Source: Amaricoccus solimangrovi
GTDB taxonomy: Bacteria > Pseudomonadota > Alphaproteobacteria > Rhodobacterales > Rhodobacteraceae
Assembly: GCF_006385685.1 (NCBI RefSeq)
Contig: NZ_VFRP01000002.1
Coordinates: forward strand, 361,386-425,385
Length of the DNA: 64,000 nt
Reading direction: 5' to 3'
In this document: positions 23,679 through 33,834 of the stretch, in pieces
How the letters are laid out: each line of letters opens with the position of its first letter
How positions within the stretch are numbered: the first letter of the stretch is position 1
Notes under the pieces: model-generated
Told to the model about the DNA's origin: nothing
The model's input: the letters and a program-made list of their open reading frames with translations, nothing else
The model's database searches: none
Translations under genes and position numbers: made by a program

Positions 23679-24392
23679 TCAGAACTCGAGCGTGACGGAA
23701 GCCGGTGCGCCCCGCCCGAAGAGGGCGGAGAGCTGGAGGGTGCGGAGGTCAAGCGTGTCGCCGGGACCAAGAAGTGCGCCGAGGTCGGCGAGTTGCTGGG
23801 CGACGGCGTAGGTGACGCTGTTCGTCGACGTGGCCAGCGTCCGCAGTACTGCCGAGCCGTCGAGCACCTCGACCTCGTAGGCCTCACGCTCCTCGGCGAG
23901 CGGCACCTCGGGCGCGGTGCAGCTGTCGGCGGCGAGCGCCCGCGAGCGACGGGTCCAGGCGATGACGAGACCGCCGGGCTCGCGGGCCGTCCGCCACGGC
24001 TGGCGAACGTGGGCGACCGAGAACGGCCGCAAGCCCAAGCCCTCCGGCGTGAAGCCGAGCTGCCGATACGACCGATCGGCCACCGGCTTCGACGCCGGCC
24101 CGAACCGCCAGTTCGCCTCGAGCCCGAGCGCCGCCTCCGGGATCCGCAGCGGCACGAGCGCCTCGTCGAACATGACTACCCGCGCGCCGGCCGGCGTCGG
24201 GTTGCCGATCGCGCCCTCCGTGCCGCGCTGGCCGCGCAGCAGTCGCGAGAGGCGGTAGCGCCCGGGCGCGATCGGCTCGGCGCTCCCGACCTGCAGCACC
24301 TCCCAGGTGCCGGGGCTCGCCTCGACCGCCAGCGCGTTGGCGCCGCCGAAGAGCGCGAGGTCGGTGACGCTGGCGAGCGGATCGCTTCGCAT
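23679..24392 (-). pseudogene. C-terminal fragment of GTA host-specificity/tail protein (gp15-like)
   Basis: About 237 residues matching the end of the large tail-tip protein of alphaproteobacterial gene transfer agents: SDPLASVTDLALFGGANALA, YRLSRLLRGQRGTEGAIGNP, then REPGGLVIAWTRRSRALAAD and VTYAVAQQLADLGALLGPGD. The full family member is over 1000 residues and carries a TIM-barrel part that is absent here; the frame extends only slightly upstream of 24392 before ending at unrelated sequence. A DUF2793 remnant follows three bases later, the normal order at the end of a GTA cluster. No other GTA genes remain, so this is a relic. Confidence 0.8.
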
Positions 24393-24463
24393 CGGGTGCG
24401 CGAACCGCGACGGCGCACGGGAAAAAACGCGCCGCGCGGAGCATGGCTTCCGCGCGCGCGGGA

Positions 24464-26782
24464 TCAGGCGCCGAGGGCGTCGCGGATCGCCTCGGCGGTG
24501 ATCGGGAGGTGACGGACCCGCACGCCGACCGCGGCGAAGATCGCATTGGCGATCGCGGGCGCGACGGCGGTGACGCCCGGCTCGCCCAGCCCGACCGGCG
24601 CCTCGGCGCTGTCGACGAGTTCGATCTCGACCTCCGGCGTGTCTTCCATCCGGAGCGGGGTATAGGTGTCGAGATTGCTGTCGGCGACGCGCCCGCCGAC
24701 GAACCTCGTCCCCTCGCGCAGCGCCATCGACACCCCCCAGAGCGCCGCGCCCTCGATCTGGGCCCGGGCGCCGTCGGGATCGATCACCGTGCCGCAGTCG
24801 ACGACGAGCCAGAGCTTCCCGAGCTCGACCGCGCCGGTCTTGCGGTCGACATGGACCCGCGCGGCGGTGCCGACCCAGGTCGGCATGGCGCGCATCTGGC
24901 CGAAGGTCGTGGCGACGCCGATCGCGGTGTCGGCCGGGAGGTCCGCCGTGCCATGGCCCGAGATCTCGGCCACCCGCCTGAGCACCGCCGCCTGCCGCGC
25001 CGCGCCGCCGACCGCGTTCGGCGCGCTCCCCGCGTTGCGGCCCTCGGCGGTCAGATGGTCGAGCCGGAACCGGACCGGATCGACCCCTATGTGGCGCGCG
25101 GCCTCGTCCATGAAGCTCTCGATCGAGAAATTGATCCAGCCCGGCCCGACGGCGCGCAGCCAGCCGGGGCGGAAGGTCGCCTCGGCGAGCTCGTTCGGGA
25201 TCGTCCGGGCGCGTTGCGCGCCGACCTCGTACCAGTGATCGATCCCGCTGGTGGAGAACGGATCATAAGGGACACCATTGACCCCCGGCGGCATGAACGC
25301 CGGCACCAGCGGCTTGGTCGGCCAGCCGGCGACGACGGCCGCGTCCATCGCCGTCACCTTCTTCTCCGCGTCGAAGGCCATGCGCATCCGCGCCATGCTC
25401 GGCGAGCGGACGCTGTCGAAATGCGTGTCCGCCGGGCGTGTCAGCACCATCTTGACGGGCCGGTCGTCGAGCATCTTCGAGGCGAGCGCCGCCGGCACCG
25501 CGTAATCGCCATTGAGCCGCCGGCCGAAGCCGCCACCGAGCAGATAGGTCCGCATCACTACCTCGCCGTCTCCGACGCCGAGCGCGGTCTGGATCCAGGG
25601 CAGGCAGAGCGATTGCCACTGGCAGCCGGTGTGGATCTCCCAGATCCCGTCCGCGTTCCGGAAGGCGAGCGCGTTGCTGGGCTCCATCTGGAAATGCAGC
25701 ACGGTCTGGGTCGTGTAGTCGGCCTCGAGCGTGTCGGCGGCCGCGGCGAAGACCGGATCGACCGCGTCGTCGCCGGTGTCGAGCAGGGCGCCGGCGGCCG
25801 GATCCTCGATCAGCCGGCGGTTCTCGGCCTGCAGTTCCGCCTCGCCGATATTGACGGCCTCGCCCGTCGACCAGGAGACCTTGATCCGCTCCGCCGCCCG
25901 CAGCGCCGCCCAGTGCGTGTCGGCGATCACCATCGCCCAGCCGGGCACCGTGCCCGAGGCATCGTCGAGCCGGAGCGTCCGCCGATAGCCCCCGATGCCG
26001 GCCGCGCCGGACTCGTCGATGGCCGTGATCGCGCAGCCGTAACGCGTGGGCGGCAGGATCGGCACGGCATGGACCATGCCCTCGACGCGCGCGTCGATCC
26101 CGTAGATCGCCTGGCCCGTCGTCTTCGGCGCGATGTCGAGCGCGGGCAGATCCTTGCCGATGAGCCGCATCTCGGAGCGCGGCCGAAGCGGCAGGGCGTC
26201 GAGTTCCTCCTCGGTATAGGTCGTCTCGATCCCCCCGGCGACCAGTTCCCCGAATCCCGCGGACCGGCCACCGCCCGAGACGACGCCGTTCTCGACCGTG
26301 ACCGAAGCCGGATCAATGCCCCAGATCTCCGCCGCCTTCCGCGCGAGGGCGACGCGGCCCGCCGCGCCCGCCTCGCGGTAGACCGGCCAGCTTTCCCAGA
26401 CCGAGGTGCTGCCGCCGGTTACCATCATCCCCCATTTCGCATCGCTGTCGACATGCTCGACATGGACGTCGTCCCAGTTCGCGCCGAGCTCGTCCGCGAG
26501 GATGCGGGCGATCGCGGTGCCGATGTGCTGGCCCATCTCGGCGCGGATCACCTTGACGTTGACCGCGCCCGAGGCATCGATCCAGTACCAGATCGTCGGT
26601 TCGAACCGCGCGCCGGCGGCGGCGACCGGCAGGCCGTCCAGCGCGCCGGGATTCATCGCCGCGCCGGACGCGCGCGGGAAGCCGAAGACCGCGCCCGAGG
26701 CGCACATCGCGATCAGGAAGCAGCGCCGGCTGACGCGGGCGCGGGGCGCGTTCATGGGCGCCACCATGGGATCCTCAGCCAT
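24464..26782 (-). CDS. Molybdopterin-dependent oxidoreductase large subunit (isoquinoline/aldehyde dehydrogenase type)
   Basis: Xanthine-dehydrogenase-family large subunit that binds the Mo-cytosine-dinucleotide cofactor and hydroxylates N-heterocycles or aldehydes. 772 aa. A twin-arginine-like leader (VSRRCFLIAMCASGAVFG) predicts export. Landmarks: VIRAEMGQHIGTAIARILAD, MVTGGSTSVWES, YLLGGGFGRRLNGDYAVPAA and PVGLGEPGVTAVAPAIANAI with the catalytic Glu. ATG 26782 sits 6 bases after GGGAGGTG, which lies inside the 3' end of a transposase fragment. The small 2Fe-2S subunit that normally precedes this gene is missing and IS5-family sequence takes its place, so the enzyme may be non-functional unless a partner exists elsewhere. 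Confidence 0.87.
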   Translation of the reverse strand: MAEDPMVAPMNAPRARVSRRCFLIAMCASGAVFGFPRASGAAMNPGALDGLPVAAAGARFEPTIWYWIDASGAVNVKVIRAEMGQHIGTAIARILADELGANWDDVHVEHVDSDAKWGMMVTGGSTSVWESWPVYREAGAAGRVALARKAAEIWGIDPASVTVENGVVSGGGRSAGFGELVAGGIETTYTEEELDALPLRPRSEMRLIGKDLPALDIAPKTTGQAIYGIDARVEGMVHAVPILPPTRYGCAITAIDESGAAGIGGYRRTLRLDDASGTVPGWAMVIADTHWAALRAAERIKVSWSTGEAVNIGEAELQAENRRLIEDPAAGALLDTGDDAVDPVFAAAADTLEADYTTQTVLHFQMEPSNALAFRNADGIWEIHTGCQWQSLCLPWIQTALGVGDGEVVMRTYLLGGGFGRRLNGDYAVPAALASKMLDDRPVKMVLTRPADTHFDSVRSPSMARMRMAFDAEKKVTAMDAAVVAGWPTKPLVPAFMPPGVNGVPYDPFSTSGIDHWYEVGAQRARTIPNELAEATFRPGWLRAVGPGWINFSIESFMDEAARHIGVDPVRFRLDHLTAEGRNAGSAPNAVGGAARQAAVLRRVAEISGHGTADLPADTAIGVATTFGQMRAMPTWVGTAARVHVDRKTGAVELGKLWLVVDCGTVIDPDGARAQIEGAALWGVSMALREGTRFVGGRVADSNLDTYTPLRMEDTPEVEIELVDSAEAPVGLGEPGVTAVAPAIANAIFAAVGVRVRHLPITAEAIRDALGA

Positions 26783-27062
26783 TCCGGACACCTCCCTTCA
26801 TCGCGAGCAGGGCGAAGAATGCCTCGAACACCCCCGCCTGGCTCAGGCGCGAGAACCGCTTCCAGACGCTGTTCCAGGGACCGAACCGCTCCGGCAGTGC
26901 CCGCCAAGTGATGTTGCGAACCGCGAAGAAGTGCAGCGCCTCCAGGAACAGCCGGTCGTTCCGAGCCTTCGCCCCGCGCGCCGGCAGGCAGGCCCGGAAC
27001 ACCTCGACCGCCATCACCCAATCCGCTTCGTTCATCTTCGTGGACATCGCCAACTCTCCCAA
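26775..27062 (-). pseudogene. IS5-family transposase, N-terminal fragment
   Basis: About 95 codons: DWVMAVEVFRACLPARGAKA, RNDRLFLEALHFFAVRNITW, RALPERFGPWNSVWKRFSRL, then QAGVFEAFFALLAM. This is the DUF4096-type N-terminal domain of IS5-group transposases ('WRdLPerfG.w.tvy.Rf.rW...Gvfe.l'). The catalytic DDE half is absent, and the last codons (KGGVRNG) run into the ribosome site of the molybdopterin oxidase gene, placing a junction near 26795. Confidence 0.8.
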
Positions 27063-27352
27063 GGTCGGCTCTCCGTGAATCAGACAAGTCGCAGCGCGGG
27101 AACCCGGAAAGCGATACCTGAGTCAATTCGTCCACACGGCCCAGGGAAGTCGACGACCAATGCCCCGTGATCGCTGGAGTGTGGCCGGTGCCTGCCGACG
27201 TCCGCCAAACGCGGTCCCTGGTAGCGCCCTGCCTCGAGGCCCAGCCCCTCACGTACCAGGTAGGGCCGCGCGTCGGGCCACGCGCCGGCCAGCGCCGGAG
27301 AGGTGGCTCGCGATCGCGTTGCTCTTCGGCCTCGCCTCCGGGCGTCGCCGCG

Positions 27353-27613
27353 ATGAGCGGCCGGCGCCCGGCTCGCGTCGTGCTCCGGAGCCTCTGGCAC
27401 GAGCACCGCGCCCTGCTCATCGCCTTCGGGTTCACGCTCGTCGTCACGCTGCTGCTGACCCTGCGCCTGACGGTTCACGCCATCTACTGGAGCCGGCATC
27501 GCGACGAGGCGCTCGCCGAGTGGATGACCATCGGCTACGTCGCGCAGCCCTACCAGGTCGACGCGCCCGAACGGGGGGCTGCGGTCGAACAGCCTCTGGA
27601 TCTAACATGCTGA
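27353..27613 (+). CDS. Small single-pass membrane protein, possibly C-terminally truncated
   Basis: 86 aa from ATG 27353. A basic start (SGRRPARVVLRSLWHEHRA) leads into one long hydrophobic helix (LLIAFGFTLVVTLLLTLRLT), followed by the segment HRDEALAEWMTIGYVAQPYQ. That last segment resembles small conserved membrane proteins of Rhodobacterales ('...WMTprYVAhSw.Vpp...'), which continue further; here it ends in an unrelated-looking tail (APERGAAVEQPLDLTC). The upstream 290 bases hold no gene. Function unknown. Confidence 0.5.
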   Translation: MSGRRPARVVLRSLWHEHRALLIAFGFTLVVTLLLTLRLTVHAIYWSRHRDEALAEWMTIGYVAQPYQVDAPERGAAVEQPLDLTC

Positions 27614-27716
27614 TTTTCCTCAGATCAGTCCGGAGGCGATCCCAGTATCATACGCCACCGGCGCAGACCGGAAGCCTTGGGAACGACCTCCGTTTGATCA
27701 CCCAGACGCGGTGTGG

Positions 27717-28763
27717 TTACAGGTCGGAAGGCAAGACTTTGGCGGGCGAAGATTCGTTCCGTCGGAATTCGGCGGGACTCTGGCCGGTCCAGCGACGGAA
27801 CGCGCGCCCGAAGCTCGACTCGTCGCCGTAGCCGGCGACGCGCGCAACGCGCTTTAGCGGTACGTCGCCGCGGCGGAGCATGGCTTCCGCCCGAACGCGC
27901 CGGGCCTTGGACGCGAGGGTAAGGAGCGACGTTCCCTCGTTCCGCAGGTGCCGCTGCAGGCTTCGCACCGAGATGTTGAAACGCGCTGCGATCACCTCCG
28001 CGTCGGGGGGAAGGCCGTCATTGGCCATGAGGAAACTGCTGATCCTCTGCGACAGCAGCCTGTCGTTACGGTATCGCCTCGCCATCAGTGATATCGGGTC
28101 CCGCAGCATCCTGCGCAGCGACACGTCATCGCGGACGACCGGCAACCGCAGATAGGCCGCGTCGAAGCGCAGCTCGGCCTCGCTGGCGTCGAAAGAGGTC
28201 TCGCCGCCAAACATCCGACCGTAGGCCTCGGCGTGCGCCGGCGCCGGGAAGGGGAACTTGGCGCCGATGAGCGCGATGCGCGAGTCGGCGAGCCAGCAGG
28301 CGACGCCGTGCAGGTTGCGGAGCAGGCTGACGAGGCAGAACTCGCGCAGGGCGCCGAGACTCCGAAACTCCCGGATGCGGACCACGGCGGCCGCGTCCTC
28401 TACCCCCGGTTCGATCCGGACATCGTCGGTGAGCAGACCATGGTGCCGGCACCACCGGCGGAGAGCGACCTCCAGGTTGGGCGCGGTGAGCGAAGCACGC
28501 AGCAGCATGCCATAGCTGCCCCAGGGAAGCCGCCGCGAGAACCAGCCGAGCGCTTCGTCGTCGAGCTCGCGCATCGCCTGGCCCGAGAGCGCCTCGAACA
28601 ATTCGATGGCGACCCACCCTTCCGGTTCGAGCAACTCCTCCTCCGGGGCGAATCCTACCCGCCGCAGGGTCGATCTCGGGTCCATTCCCCGGCGCTCATA
28701 GGCCTGCATGATCGCACGAACGAAGGCGGCCGGGGTCCCCGGCCTAGACGCCGCACTACGCAT
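27717..28763 (-). CDS. AraC-family transcriptional regulator (OruR/ArgR-like layout)
   Basis: 348 aa from ATG 28763, which follows GGAGGG. The N-terminal two thirds fit the arabinose-binding-type ligand domain of this subgroup ([40 protein letters not shown]). The C-terminal 100 residues hold two helix-turn-helix units: [20 protein letters not shown] and [20 protein letters not shown], closing with [12 protein letters not shown]. It is divergent from the isovaleryl-CoA dehydrogenase gene across 292 bases, so it may control the liu operon; otherwise an amino-acid or aromatic sensor. The effector cannot be read. Confidence 0.9.
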   Translation of the reverse strand: MRSAASRPGTPAAFVRAIMQAYERRGMDPRSTLRRVGFAPEEELLEPEGWVAIELFEALSGQAMRELDDEALGWFSRRLPWGSYGMLLRASLTAPNLEVALRRWCRHHGLLTDDVRIEPGVEDAAAVVRIREFRSLGALREFCLVSLLRNLHGVACWLADSRIALIGAKFPFPAPAHAEAYGRMFGGETSFDASEAELRFDAAYLRLPVVRDDVSLRRMLRDPISLMARRYRNDRLLSQRISSFLMANDGLPPDAEVIAARFNISVRSLQRHLRNEGTSLLTLASKARRVRAEAMLRRGDVPLKRVARVAGYGDESSFGRAFRRWTGQSPAEFRRNESSPAKVLPSDL

Positions 28764-29055
28764 GGTCCCTCCACGTGGCGCATTCTGCACAGGAATTGGC
28801 GGCCAATACAGTCGCCGACGCGGTAGCTTCCGTCAAACGCATTTGGCTCGCGAGGGGACCAGACAACAACGAGGTGGGTACATGCCGCGCCGCTTCGCCG
28901 GTTCGGATCACTCCGAATGCCGCTATGGCTGCCGATGGCCGCGACATCCGGCGTTCCCGGCGCCGGGTCGCGCCCAAGCAATCTTGGCCGGATCGCGAAC
29001 GGTCACATCCATGCCGATCGCGGCACGCGGCATCGACCGCAACTGGGAGAACATG

Positions 29056-30219
29056 ATGTTCGATTCTGTGATGAGCTTCGGGCTGAGCGAGGAGATCGAG
29101 GCGCTGCGCGACATGGTCCGCCGCTTCGCCGCCGATGAAATCGCGCCGCGAGCGGCGCGCATCGACGCGGAGAATGCGTTTCCGACCGACCTGTGGCGGA
29201 AGATGGGCGCGCTCGGCCTGCTCGGAATCACCGTGTCCGAGGAGGACGGGGGCTCCGGCATGGGCTACCTCGCCCATTGCGTCGCGCTCGAGGAGATTTC
29301 GCGCGCCTCCGCGTCGGTGGGCCTTTCCTACGGAGCGCATTCGAACCTCTGCGTCAACCAGCTCCGCCGCTGGGGAACGCCCGAGCAGAAGGCGAAGTAC
29401 CTGCCGAGGCTCATCTCCGGCGAGCATGTCGGCTCGCTTGCCATGTCCGAGCCCGGCGCGGGGTCCGATGTCGTGGGCATGAAGCTTCGGGCGAAGAAGC
29501 GGAACGACGGCTATGTACTCAACGGCAACAAGATGTGGATCACCAATGGGCCGGAGGCGAGCACGCTGATCGTCTACGCCAAGACCGACCCCGAGGCGGG
29601 CCCGCGCGGCATCACCGCCTTCCTGATCGAGCGCGACATGGAGGGCTTCTCCACGGCGCAGAAGCTCGAAAAGCTCGGGATGCGCGGGTCGAACACCTGC
29701 GAGTTGGTGTTCCAGGACTGCCTCGTTCCCTTCGAGAACGTGGTCGGCGAAGAGGGCAAGGGCGTCAAGGTGCTGATGTCCGGGCTCGACTACGAGCGGG
29801 TCGTGCTCGCGGCCGGGCCGATCGGGATCATGGCCGCGGCGCTCGACATCGTGGTGCCTTACGTGCACCAGCGCGAGCAGTTCGGCCAGCCGATCGGCAC
29901 ATTCCAGCTGATGCAGGGCAAGCTCGCCGACATGTACACGACGATGAACGCGTGCCGCGCCTACGTCTACGCGGTGGCAGCGGCCTGCGACCGCGGCGAG
30001 ACCACGCGCAAGGACAGCGCCGGGTGCATCCTCTACGCGGCGGAGAAGGCGACACAGGTGGCGCTCGAGGCGATCCAGTGTCTCGGCGGCAATGGCTACA
30101 TCAACGAGTTCGCCACCGGGCGGCTCCTGCGCGACGCCAAGCTCTACGAGATCGGGGCGGGAACGTCGGAGATCCGGCGGATGCTGATCGGGCGGGAAAT
30201 CTTCGAACAGACGAAGTGA
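29056..30219 (+). CDS. liuA: Isovaleryl-CoA dehydrogenase
   Basis: FAD-dependent acyl-CoA dehydrogenase oxidising isovaleryl-CoA to 3-methylcrotonyl-CoA in leucine breakdown, donating electrons to ETF. 387 aa, normal length. Motifs: [19 protein letters not shown] (FAD/substrate loop) and the C-terminal [19 protein letters not shown] and [11 protein letters not shown]. The Glu in [16 protein letters not shown] lies in the helix-G position used as catalytic base by isovaleryl-CoA dehydrogenases, not in the C-terminal position of short-chain enzymes. Two adjacent ATGs (29053, 29056) follow GGGAGA; I use the second. First gene of the liu operon; mccB starts 9 bases after the stop. Confidence 0.93.
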   Translation: MFDSVMSFGLSEEIEALRDMVRRFAADEIAPRAARIDAENAFPTDLWRKMGALGLLGITVSEEDGGSGMGYLAHCVALEEISRASASVGLSYGAHSNLCVNQLRRWGTPEQKAKYLPRLISGEHVGSLAMSEPGAGSDVVGMKLRAKKRNDGYVLNGNKMWITNGPEASTLIVYAKTDPEAGPRGITAFLIERDMEGFSTAQKLEKLGMRGSNTCELVFQDCLVPFENVVGEEGKGVKVLMSGLDYERVVLAAGPIGIMAAALDIVVPYVHQREQFGQPIGTFQLMQGKLADMYTTMNACRAYVYAVAAACDRGETTRKDSAGCILYAAEKATQVALEAIQCLGGNGYINEFATGRLLRDAKLYEIGAGTSEIRRMLIGREIFEQTK

Positions 30220-30228
30220 GGGGCGGCG

Positions 30229-31836
30229 ATGACCCGGCTGACCAGCAAGCTCTCGACGAACACGCCCGACTTCGCCGCCAACGTGGCGCGGATGACCGGG
30301 CTCGTCGAGGAGTTCGGGGCGCTCGCCGAGACGGTCATCCTCGGCGGCGACGAGAAGTCACGCGCGCGGCACGTCTCGCGCGGCAAGCTCCTGCCGCGCG
30401 AGCGGATCACGCGCCTGCTCGATCCAGGCAGCCCGTTCCTCGAGCTCGGACTCTTCGCGGCGCACGGGGTCTATGGGTCGGACATTCCGGCGGCCGGTGT
30501 GATCGGCGGCATCGGCAGGGTATCGGGGCGCGACTGCATGATCCTGTGCAACGACGCCACCGTGAAGGGGGGTACCTACTATCCCCTCACGGTCAAGAAG
30601 CACCTGAGGGCTCAGGAGGTCGCGGAAGAGAACAACCTGCCCTGCATCTACCTCGTGGACTCGGGCGGCGCGAACCTGCCGAACCAGGACGAGGTCTTCC
30701 CCGACCGCGACCACTTCGGGCGCATCTTCTACAATCAGGCGCGGATGAGCGCGAAGGGGATCACCCAGATCGCGGTGGTCATGGGTTCGTGCACGGCGGG
30801 CGGGGCCTATGTGCCGGCGATGAGCGACCAGACGATCATCGTCAGGGAACAGGGCACGATCTTTCTCGCCGGACCACCCCTGGTGAAGGCCGCCACCGGC
30901 GAGGTGGTCGATGCCGAGAGCCTCGGCGGCGGCGACACCCACACCCGGCTCTCCGGCGTCGCCGACTATCTCGCCGAGAACGACGCGCATGCTCTGGCGC
31001 TCGCCCGGCAGGCGGTGCGGAATCTCGGGGCTCCGCCGGCGCCCTCGATCACCCTGCGCGAGGCCGCGCCGCCGGCGATGGATGCCGAGGGCCTCCTCGG
31101 CGTCGTTCCGACGGACCCGAAGATTCCTTTCGACATCCGCGAGATCATCGGCCGGATCGTCGACGGCTCCGACTTCGAGGAGTTCAAGGAGCGTTTCGGG
31201 ACGACGCTGGTCTGCGGCTTCGCCCATATCGACGGCATTCCGGTCGGGATCGTCGGAAACAACGGCGCGCTGTTCTCCGAGAGCTCGGAGAAGGGAGCGC
31301 ACTTCATCGAGCTCTGCTGCCAGCGCCGGGCGCCGCTCCTGTTCCTGCAGAACATCACCGGCTTCATGGTCGGCTCCAAATACGAGGCCGGCGGCATCGC
31401 CGCCGACGGGGCGAAGCTCGTCAACGCGGTCTCGACCGCGGCGGTGCCGAAGATCACGGTGGTCGTCGGCGGCTCCTTCGGCGCCGGCAACTACGGCATG
31501 TGCGGCCGCGCCTTCGGTCCCCGATTCATGTGGATGTGGCCGAACGCGCGCATCTCGGTGATGGGGGGCGAGCAGGCGGCGGGTGTGCTCGCGACCGTGC
31601 GCCGCGCCGCGATCGAGGGTCGCGGAGGCGCCTGGAGCGCCGAGGAAGAGGCGTCGTTCAAGCAGCCGGTGCTTGACCAGTTCGAAACCCAGTCGCACCC
31701 GCTCTACGCTTCGGCCCGGCTCTGGGACGACGGAATCATCGACCCGCGCACCACCCGTGACGTTGTGGCGCTGTCGCTCAGGGCCGCGCTGAACGCGGCC
31801 ATCGGGGAGACACGCTTCGGCGTGTTCCGGATGTAG
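30229..31836 (+). CDS. liuB: 3-methylcrotonyl-CoA carboxylase, carboxyltransferase (beta) subunit
   Basis: Transfers the carboxyl group from biotin to 3-methylcrotonyl-CoA. 535 aa with the two crotonase-like carboxyltransferase halves: [40 protein letters not shown] and [18 protein letters not shown] in the first; [20 protein letters not shown] and [20 protein letters not shown] in the second. The [20 protein letters not shown] loop marks methylcrotonyl- rather than propionyl-CoA carboxylase. Operon position between liuA and the biotin subunit confirms the substrate. Confidence 0.95.
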   Translation: MTRLTSKLSTNTPDFAANVARMTGLVEEFGALAETVILGGDEKSRARHVSRGKLLPRERITRLLDPGSPFLELGLFAAHGVYGSDIPAAGVIGGIGRVSGRDCMILCNDATVKGGTYYPLTVKKHLRAQEVAEENNLPCIYLVDSGGANLPNQDEVFPDRDHFGRIFYNQARMSAKGITQIAVVMGSCTAGGAYVPAMSDQTIIVREQGTIFLAGPPLVKAATGEVVDAESLGGGDTHTRLSGVADYLAENDAHALALARQAVRNLGAPPAPSITLREAAPPAMDAEGLLGVVPTDPKIPFDIREIIGRIVDGSDFEEFKERFGTTLVCGFAHIDGIPVGIVGNNGALFSESSEKGAHFIELCCQRRAPLLFLQNITGFMVGSKYEAGGIAADGAKLVNAVSTAAVPKITVVVGGSFGAGNYGMCGRAFGPRFMWMWPNARISVMGGEQAAGVLATVRRAAIEGRGGAWSAEEEASFKQPVLDQFETQSHPLYASARLWDDGIIDPRTTRDVVALSLRAALNAAIGETRFGVFRM

Positions 31837-31845
31837 GGGGAAGCG

Positions 31846-33834
31846 ATGTTCGCGAAGATCCTGATCGCCAACCGCGGCGAGATCGCCTGCCGCGTCATCG
31901 AAACCGCCCGCAAGATGGGCATCGCGACCGTCGCCGTCTATTCCGACGCCGACGCGGACGCGCGCCACCGCGCGCTCGCCGACGAGGCGGTGCGCATCGG
32001 ACCGGCTCCGGTCTCCGAGAGCTACCTGAACGGTGAGCGGATCATCGAGGCGGCGCGCGCGGCGGGCGCGCAGGCGATCCATCCCGGCTATGGCTTCCTG
32101 TCCGAGAACCCCGGGTTCGTGGGCGCGGTGGAGGCGGCCGGCCTCGCCTTCATCGGCCCGTCCGCGGCTTCGATCCGCGCGATGGGGCTGAAGGACGCCG
32201 CCAAGGCGCTGATGGCCGAGGCCGGAGTGCCGGTGGTGCCGGGGTATCACGGCGCGCGCCAGGACACGGACTTCCTCGCCGCCGAAGCCGACAAGATCGG
32301 CTATCCCGTCCTCATCAAGGCCCGCGCCGGCGGCGGCGGCAAGGGAATGCGGCTGGTGGAGGATCCGGCCGACTTCGCCGCCGCGCTCGAGGGAGCGCAG
32401 CGCGAGGGTCAGTCGAGTTTCGGCGACGCCGCGGTGCTGATCGAGAAGTACATCACCACCCCGAGGCATATCGAGGTGCAGGTCTTCGGTGACCGCCACG
32501 GTAACGTCGTGCACCTCTGGGAGCGTGACTGCTCGCTGCAGCGCCGCCACCAGAAGGTCATCGAGGAGGCCCCCGCCCCGGGCATGCCCCCCGATGTGCG
32601 CGCCGCCATGACGGGCGCGGCGGTTCGCGCCGCGAGGGCGGTCGATTACCACAACGCCGGGACGATCGAGTTCATCGTCGACGGATCCGGCCCGCTCCGG
32701 CCCGACGGGTTCTGGTTCATGGAGATGAACACCCGGCTGCAGGTCGAGCACCCGGTGACCGAGGCGATCACCGGGCTCGACCTCGTGGAATGGCAGCTCC
32801 GCGTCGCAGCCGGCGAGGCACTGCCGCTGGCGCAGGACGAGATCCCGCTGAACGGCCACGCCTTCGAGGCCCGCGTCTACGCCGAGGATCCGGCGAAGGG
32901 TTTTCTACCGGCGCCCGGCCCGCTGCTTCACGTCGCCTTCCCCGACGGCGCCCGCGTCGATACCGGCGTACGCGGCGGCGACCGGATCAGCGCGCATTAC
33001 GACCCGATGATCGCCAAGCTCACCACCCATGCCGCGGGCCGCGCGGAGGCGCTGTTCCGGCTGCGCCAGGCGCTGGGCCGGACGCACATCTCGGGAACTT
33101 CGACCAACCTCGGTTTTCTGCAGGCGCTCTGCCTCGATCCCGACTTCGCCGCCGGCCGGATGGACACCGGCCTGATCGGCCGCGAGCAGGAGGCGCTGAC
33201 CCATGTCGGCCCGCCGGACGACGCCGCGACGCTGTTCGGGGCGCTGGCGGCGCTCGACCTCGACCCGGCCCGGCCGTTCTTCGGCTTCCGGCTCTGGGGT
33301 TCCGCGAGCCGGCGTGTCGAACTCGTTTCGGACGGCCAGCTCGTCGCGCGCGGCCTGCGTCTGCTCGGCCCGCGCCAGATCGCGGTCGAGGACGGCGGGC
33401 GGTCGGTCACCTTCGAGGCGGTGACGATCGGACCCGACTGGATGCGCGCCCGGCAGGGGGGCAGGAACCTCCTCGCCCGCGTCGCCAAAGTGGGCAGCGC
33501 CGTCTCGGTGCTGCTCGACGGGCGGATCACCGACTTCGCGGTGATCGATCCGCTGGCGGTCGAGCCGTCGGGCGGCGCGGCCGAGAACCGGATCGCCGCC
33601 CCGATGACCGGGCTGGTGCGCTCGGTGCCGGTCGAGGCCGGCTCCCAGGTCGCCAAAGGCGACATCCTCGTGGTGCTCGAAGCGATGAAGATGGAGCATT
33701 CCCTGCGCGCCGCCTCGGACGGCGTGGTCCAGGCGGTGCACTGCGCGGTCGGCGACCACGTCAGCGACGGCACGCTCCTCGTCGAGTTCGCGCCCGGCGA
33801 ACGCCAGCCGGAGGGGGAGGAGGCGCATGTCTGA
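31846..33834 (+). CDS. liuD: 3-methylcrotonyl-CoA carboxylase, biotin-containing (alpha) subunit
   Basis: 662 aa. Biotin carboxylase domain (1-450): KILIANRGEIACRVIETARK, an ATP-grasp loop KARAGGGGKGMRLVEDP, and the MEMNTRLQVEHPVTEAITG catalytic segment. A linker domain follows, then a C-terminal biotinyl domain with the attachment lysine in LEAMKMEHSLRA (about residue 617). It carboxylates its own biotin with ATP and bicarbonate for transfer by LiuB. Starts 9 bases after liuB and overlaps the HMG-CoA lyase gene by 8 bases. Confidence 0.95.
   Translation: MFAKILIANRGEIACRVIETARKMGIATVAVYSDADADARHRALADEAVRIGPAPVSESYLNGERIIEAARAAGAQAIHPGYGFLSENPGFVGAVEAAGLAFIGPSAASIRAMGLKDAAKALMAEAGVPVVPGYHGARQDTDFLAAEADKIGYPVLIKARAGGGGKGMRLVEDPADFAAALEGAQREGQSSFGDAAVLIEKYITTPRHIEVQVFGDRHGNVVHLWERDCSLQRRHQKVIEEAPAPGMPPDVRAAMTGAAVRAARAVDYHNAGTIEFIVDGSGPLRPDGFWFMEMNTRLQVEHPVTEAITGLDLVEWQLRVAAGEALPLAQDEIPLNGHAFEARVYAEDPAKGFLPAPGPLLHVAFPDGARVDTGVRGGDRISAHYDPMIAKLTTHAAGRAEALFRLRQALGRTHISGTSTNLGFLQALCLDPDFAAGRMDTGLIGREQEALTHVGPPDDAATLFGALAALDLDPARPFFGFRLWGSASRRVELVSDGQLVARGLRLLGPRQIAVEDGGRSVTFEAVTIGPDWMRARQGGRNLLARVAKVGSAVSVLLDGRITDFAVIDPLAVEPSGGAAENRIAAPMTGLVRSVPVEAGSQVAKGDILVVLEAMKMEHSLRAASDGVVQAVHCAVGDHVSDGTLLVEFAPGERQPEGEEAHV

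Noticed and set aside
30358..32859. 833-codon minus-strand frame across liuB/liuD
   Set aside because: Antisense shadow of two unmistakable carboxylase subunits.
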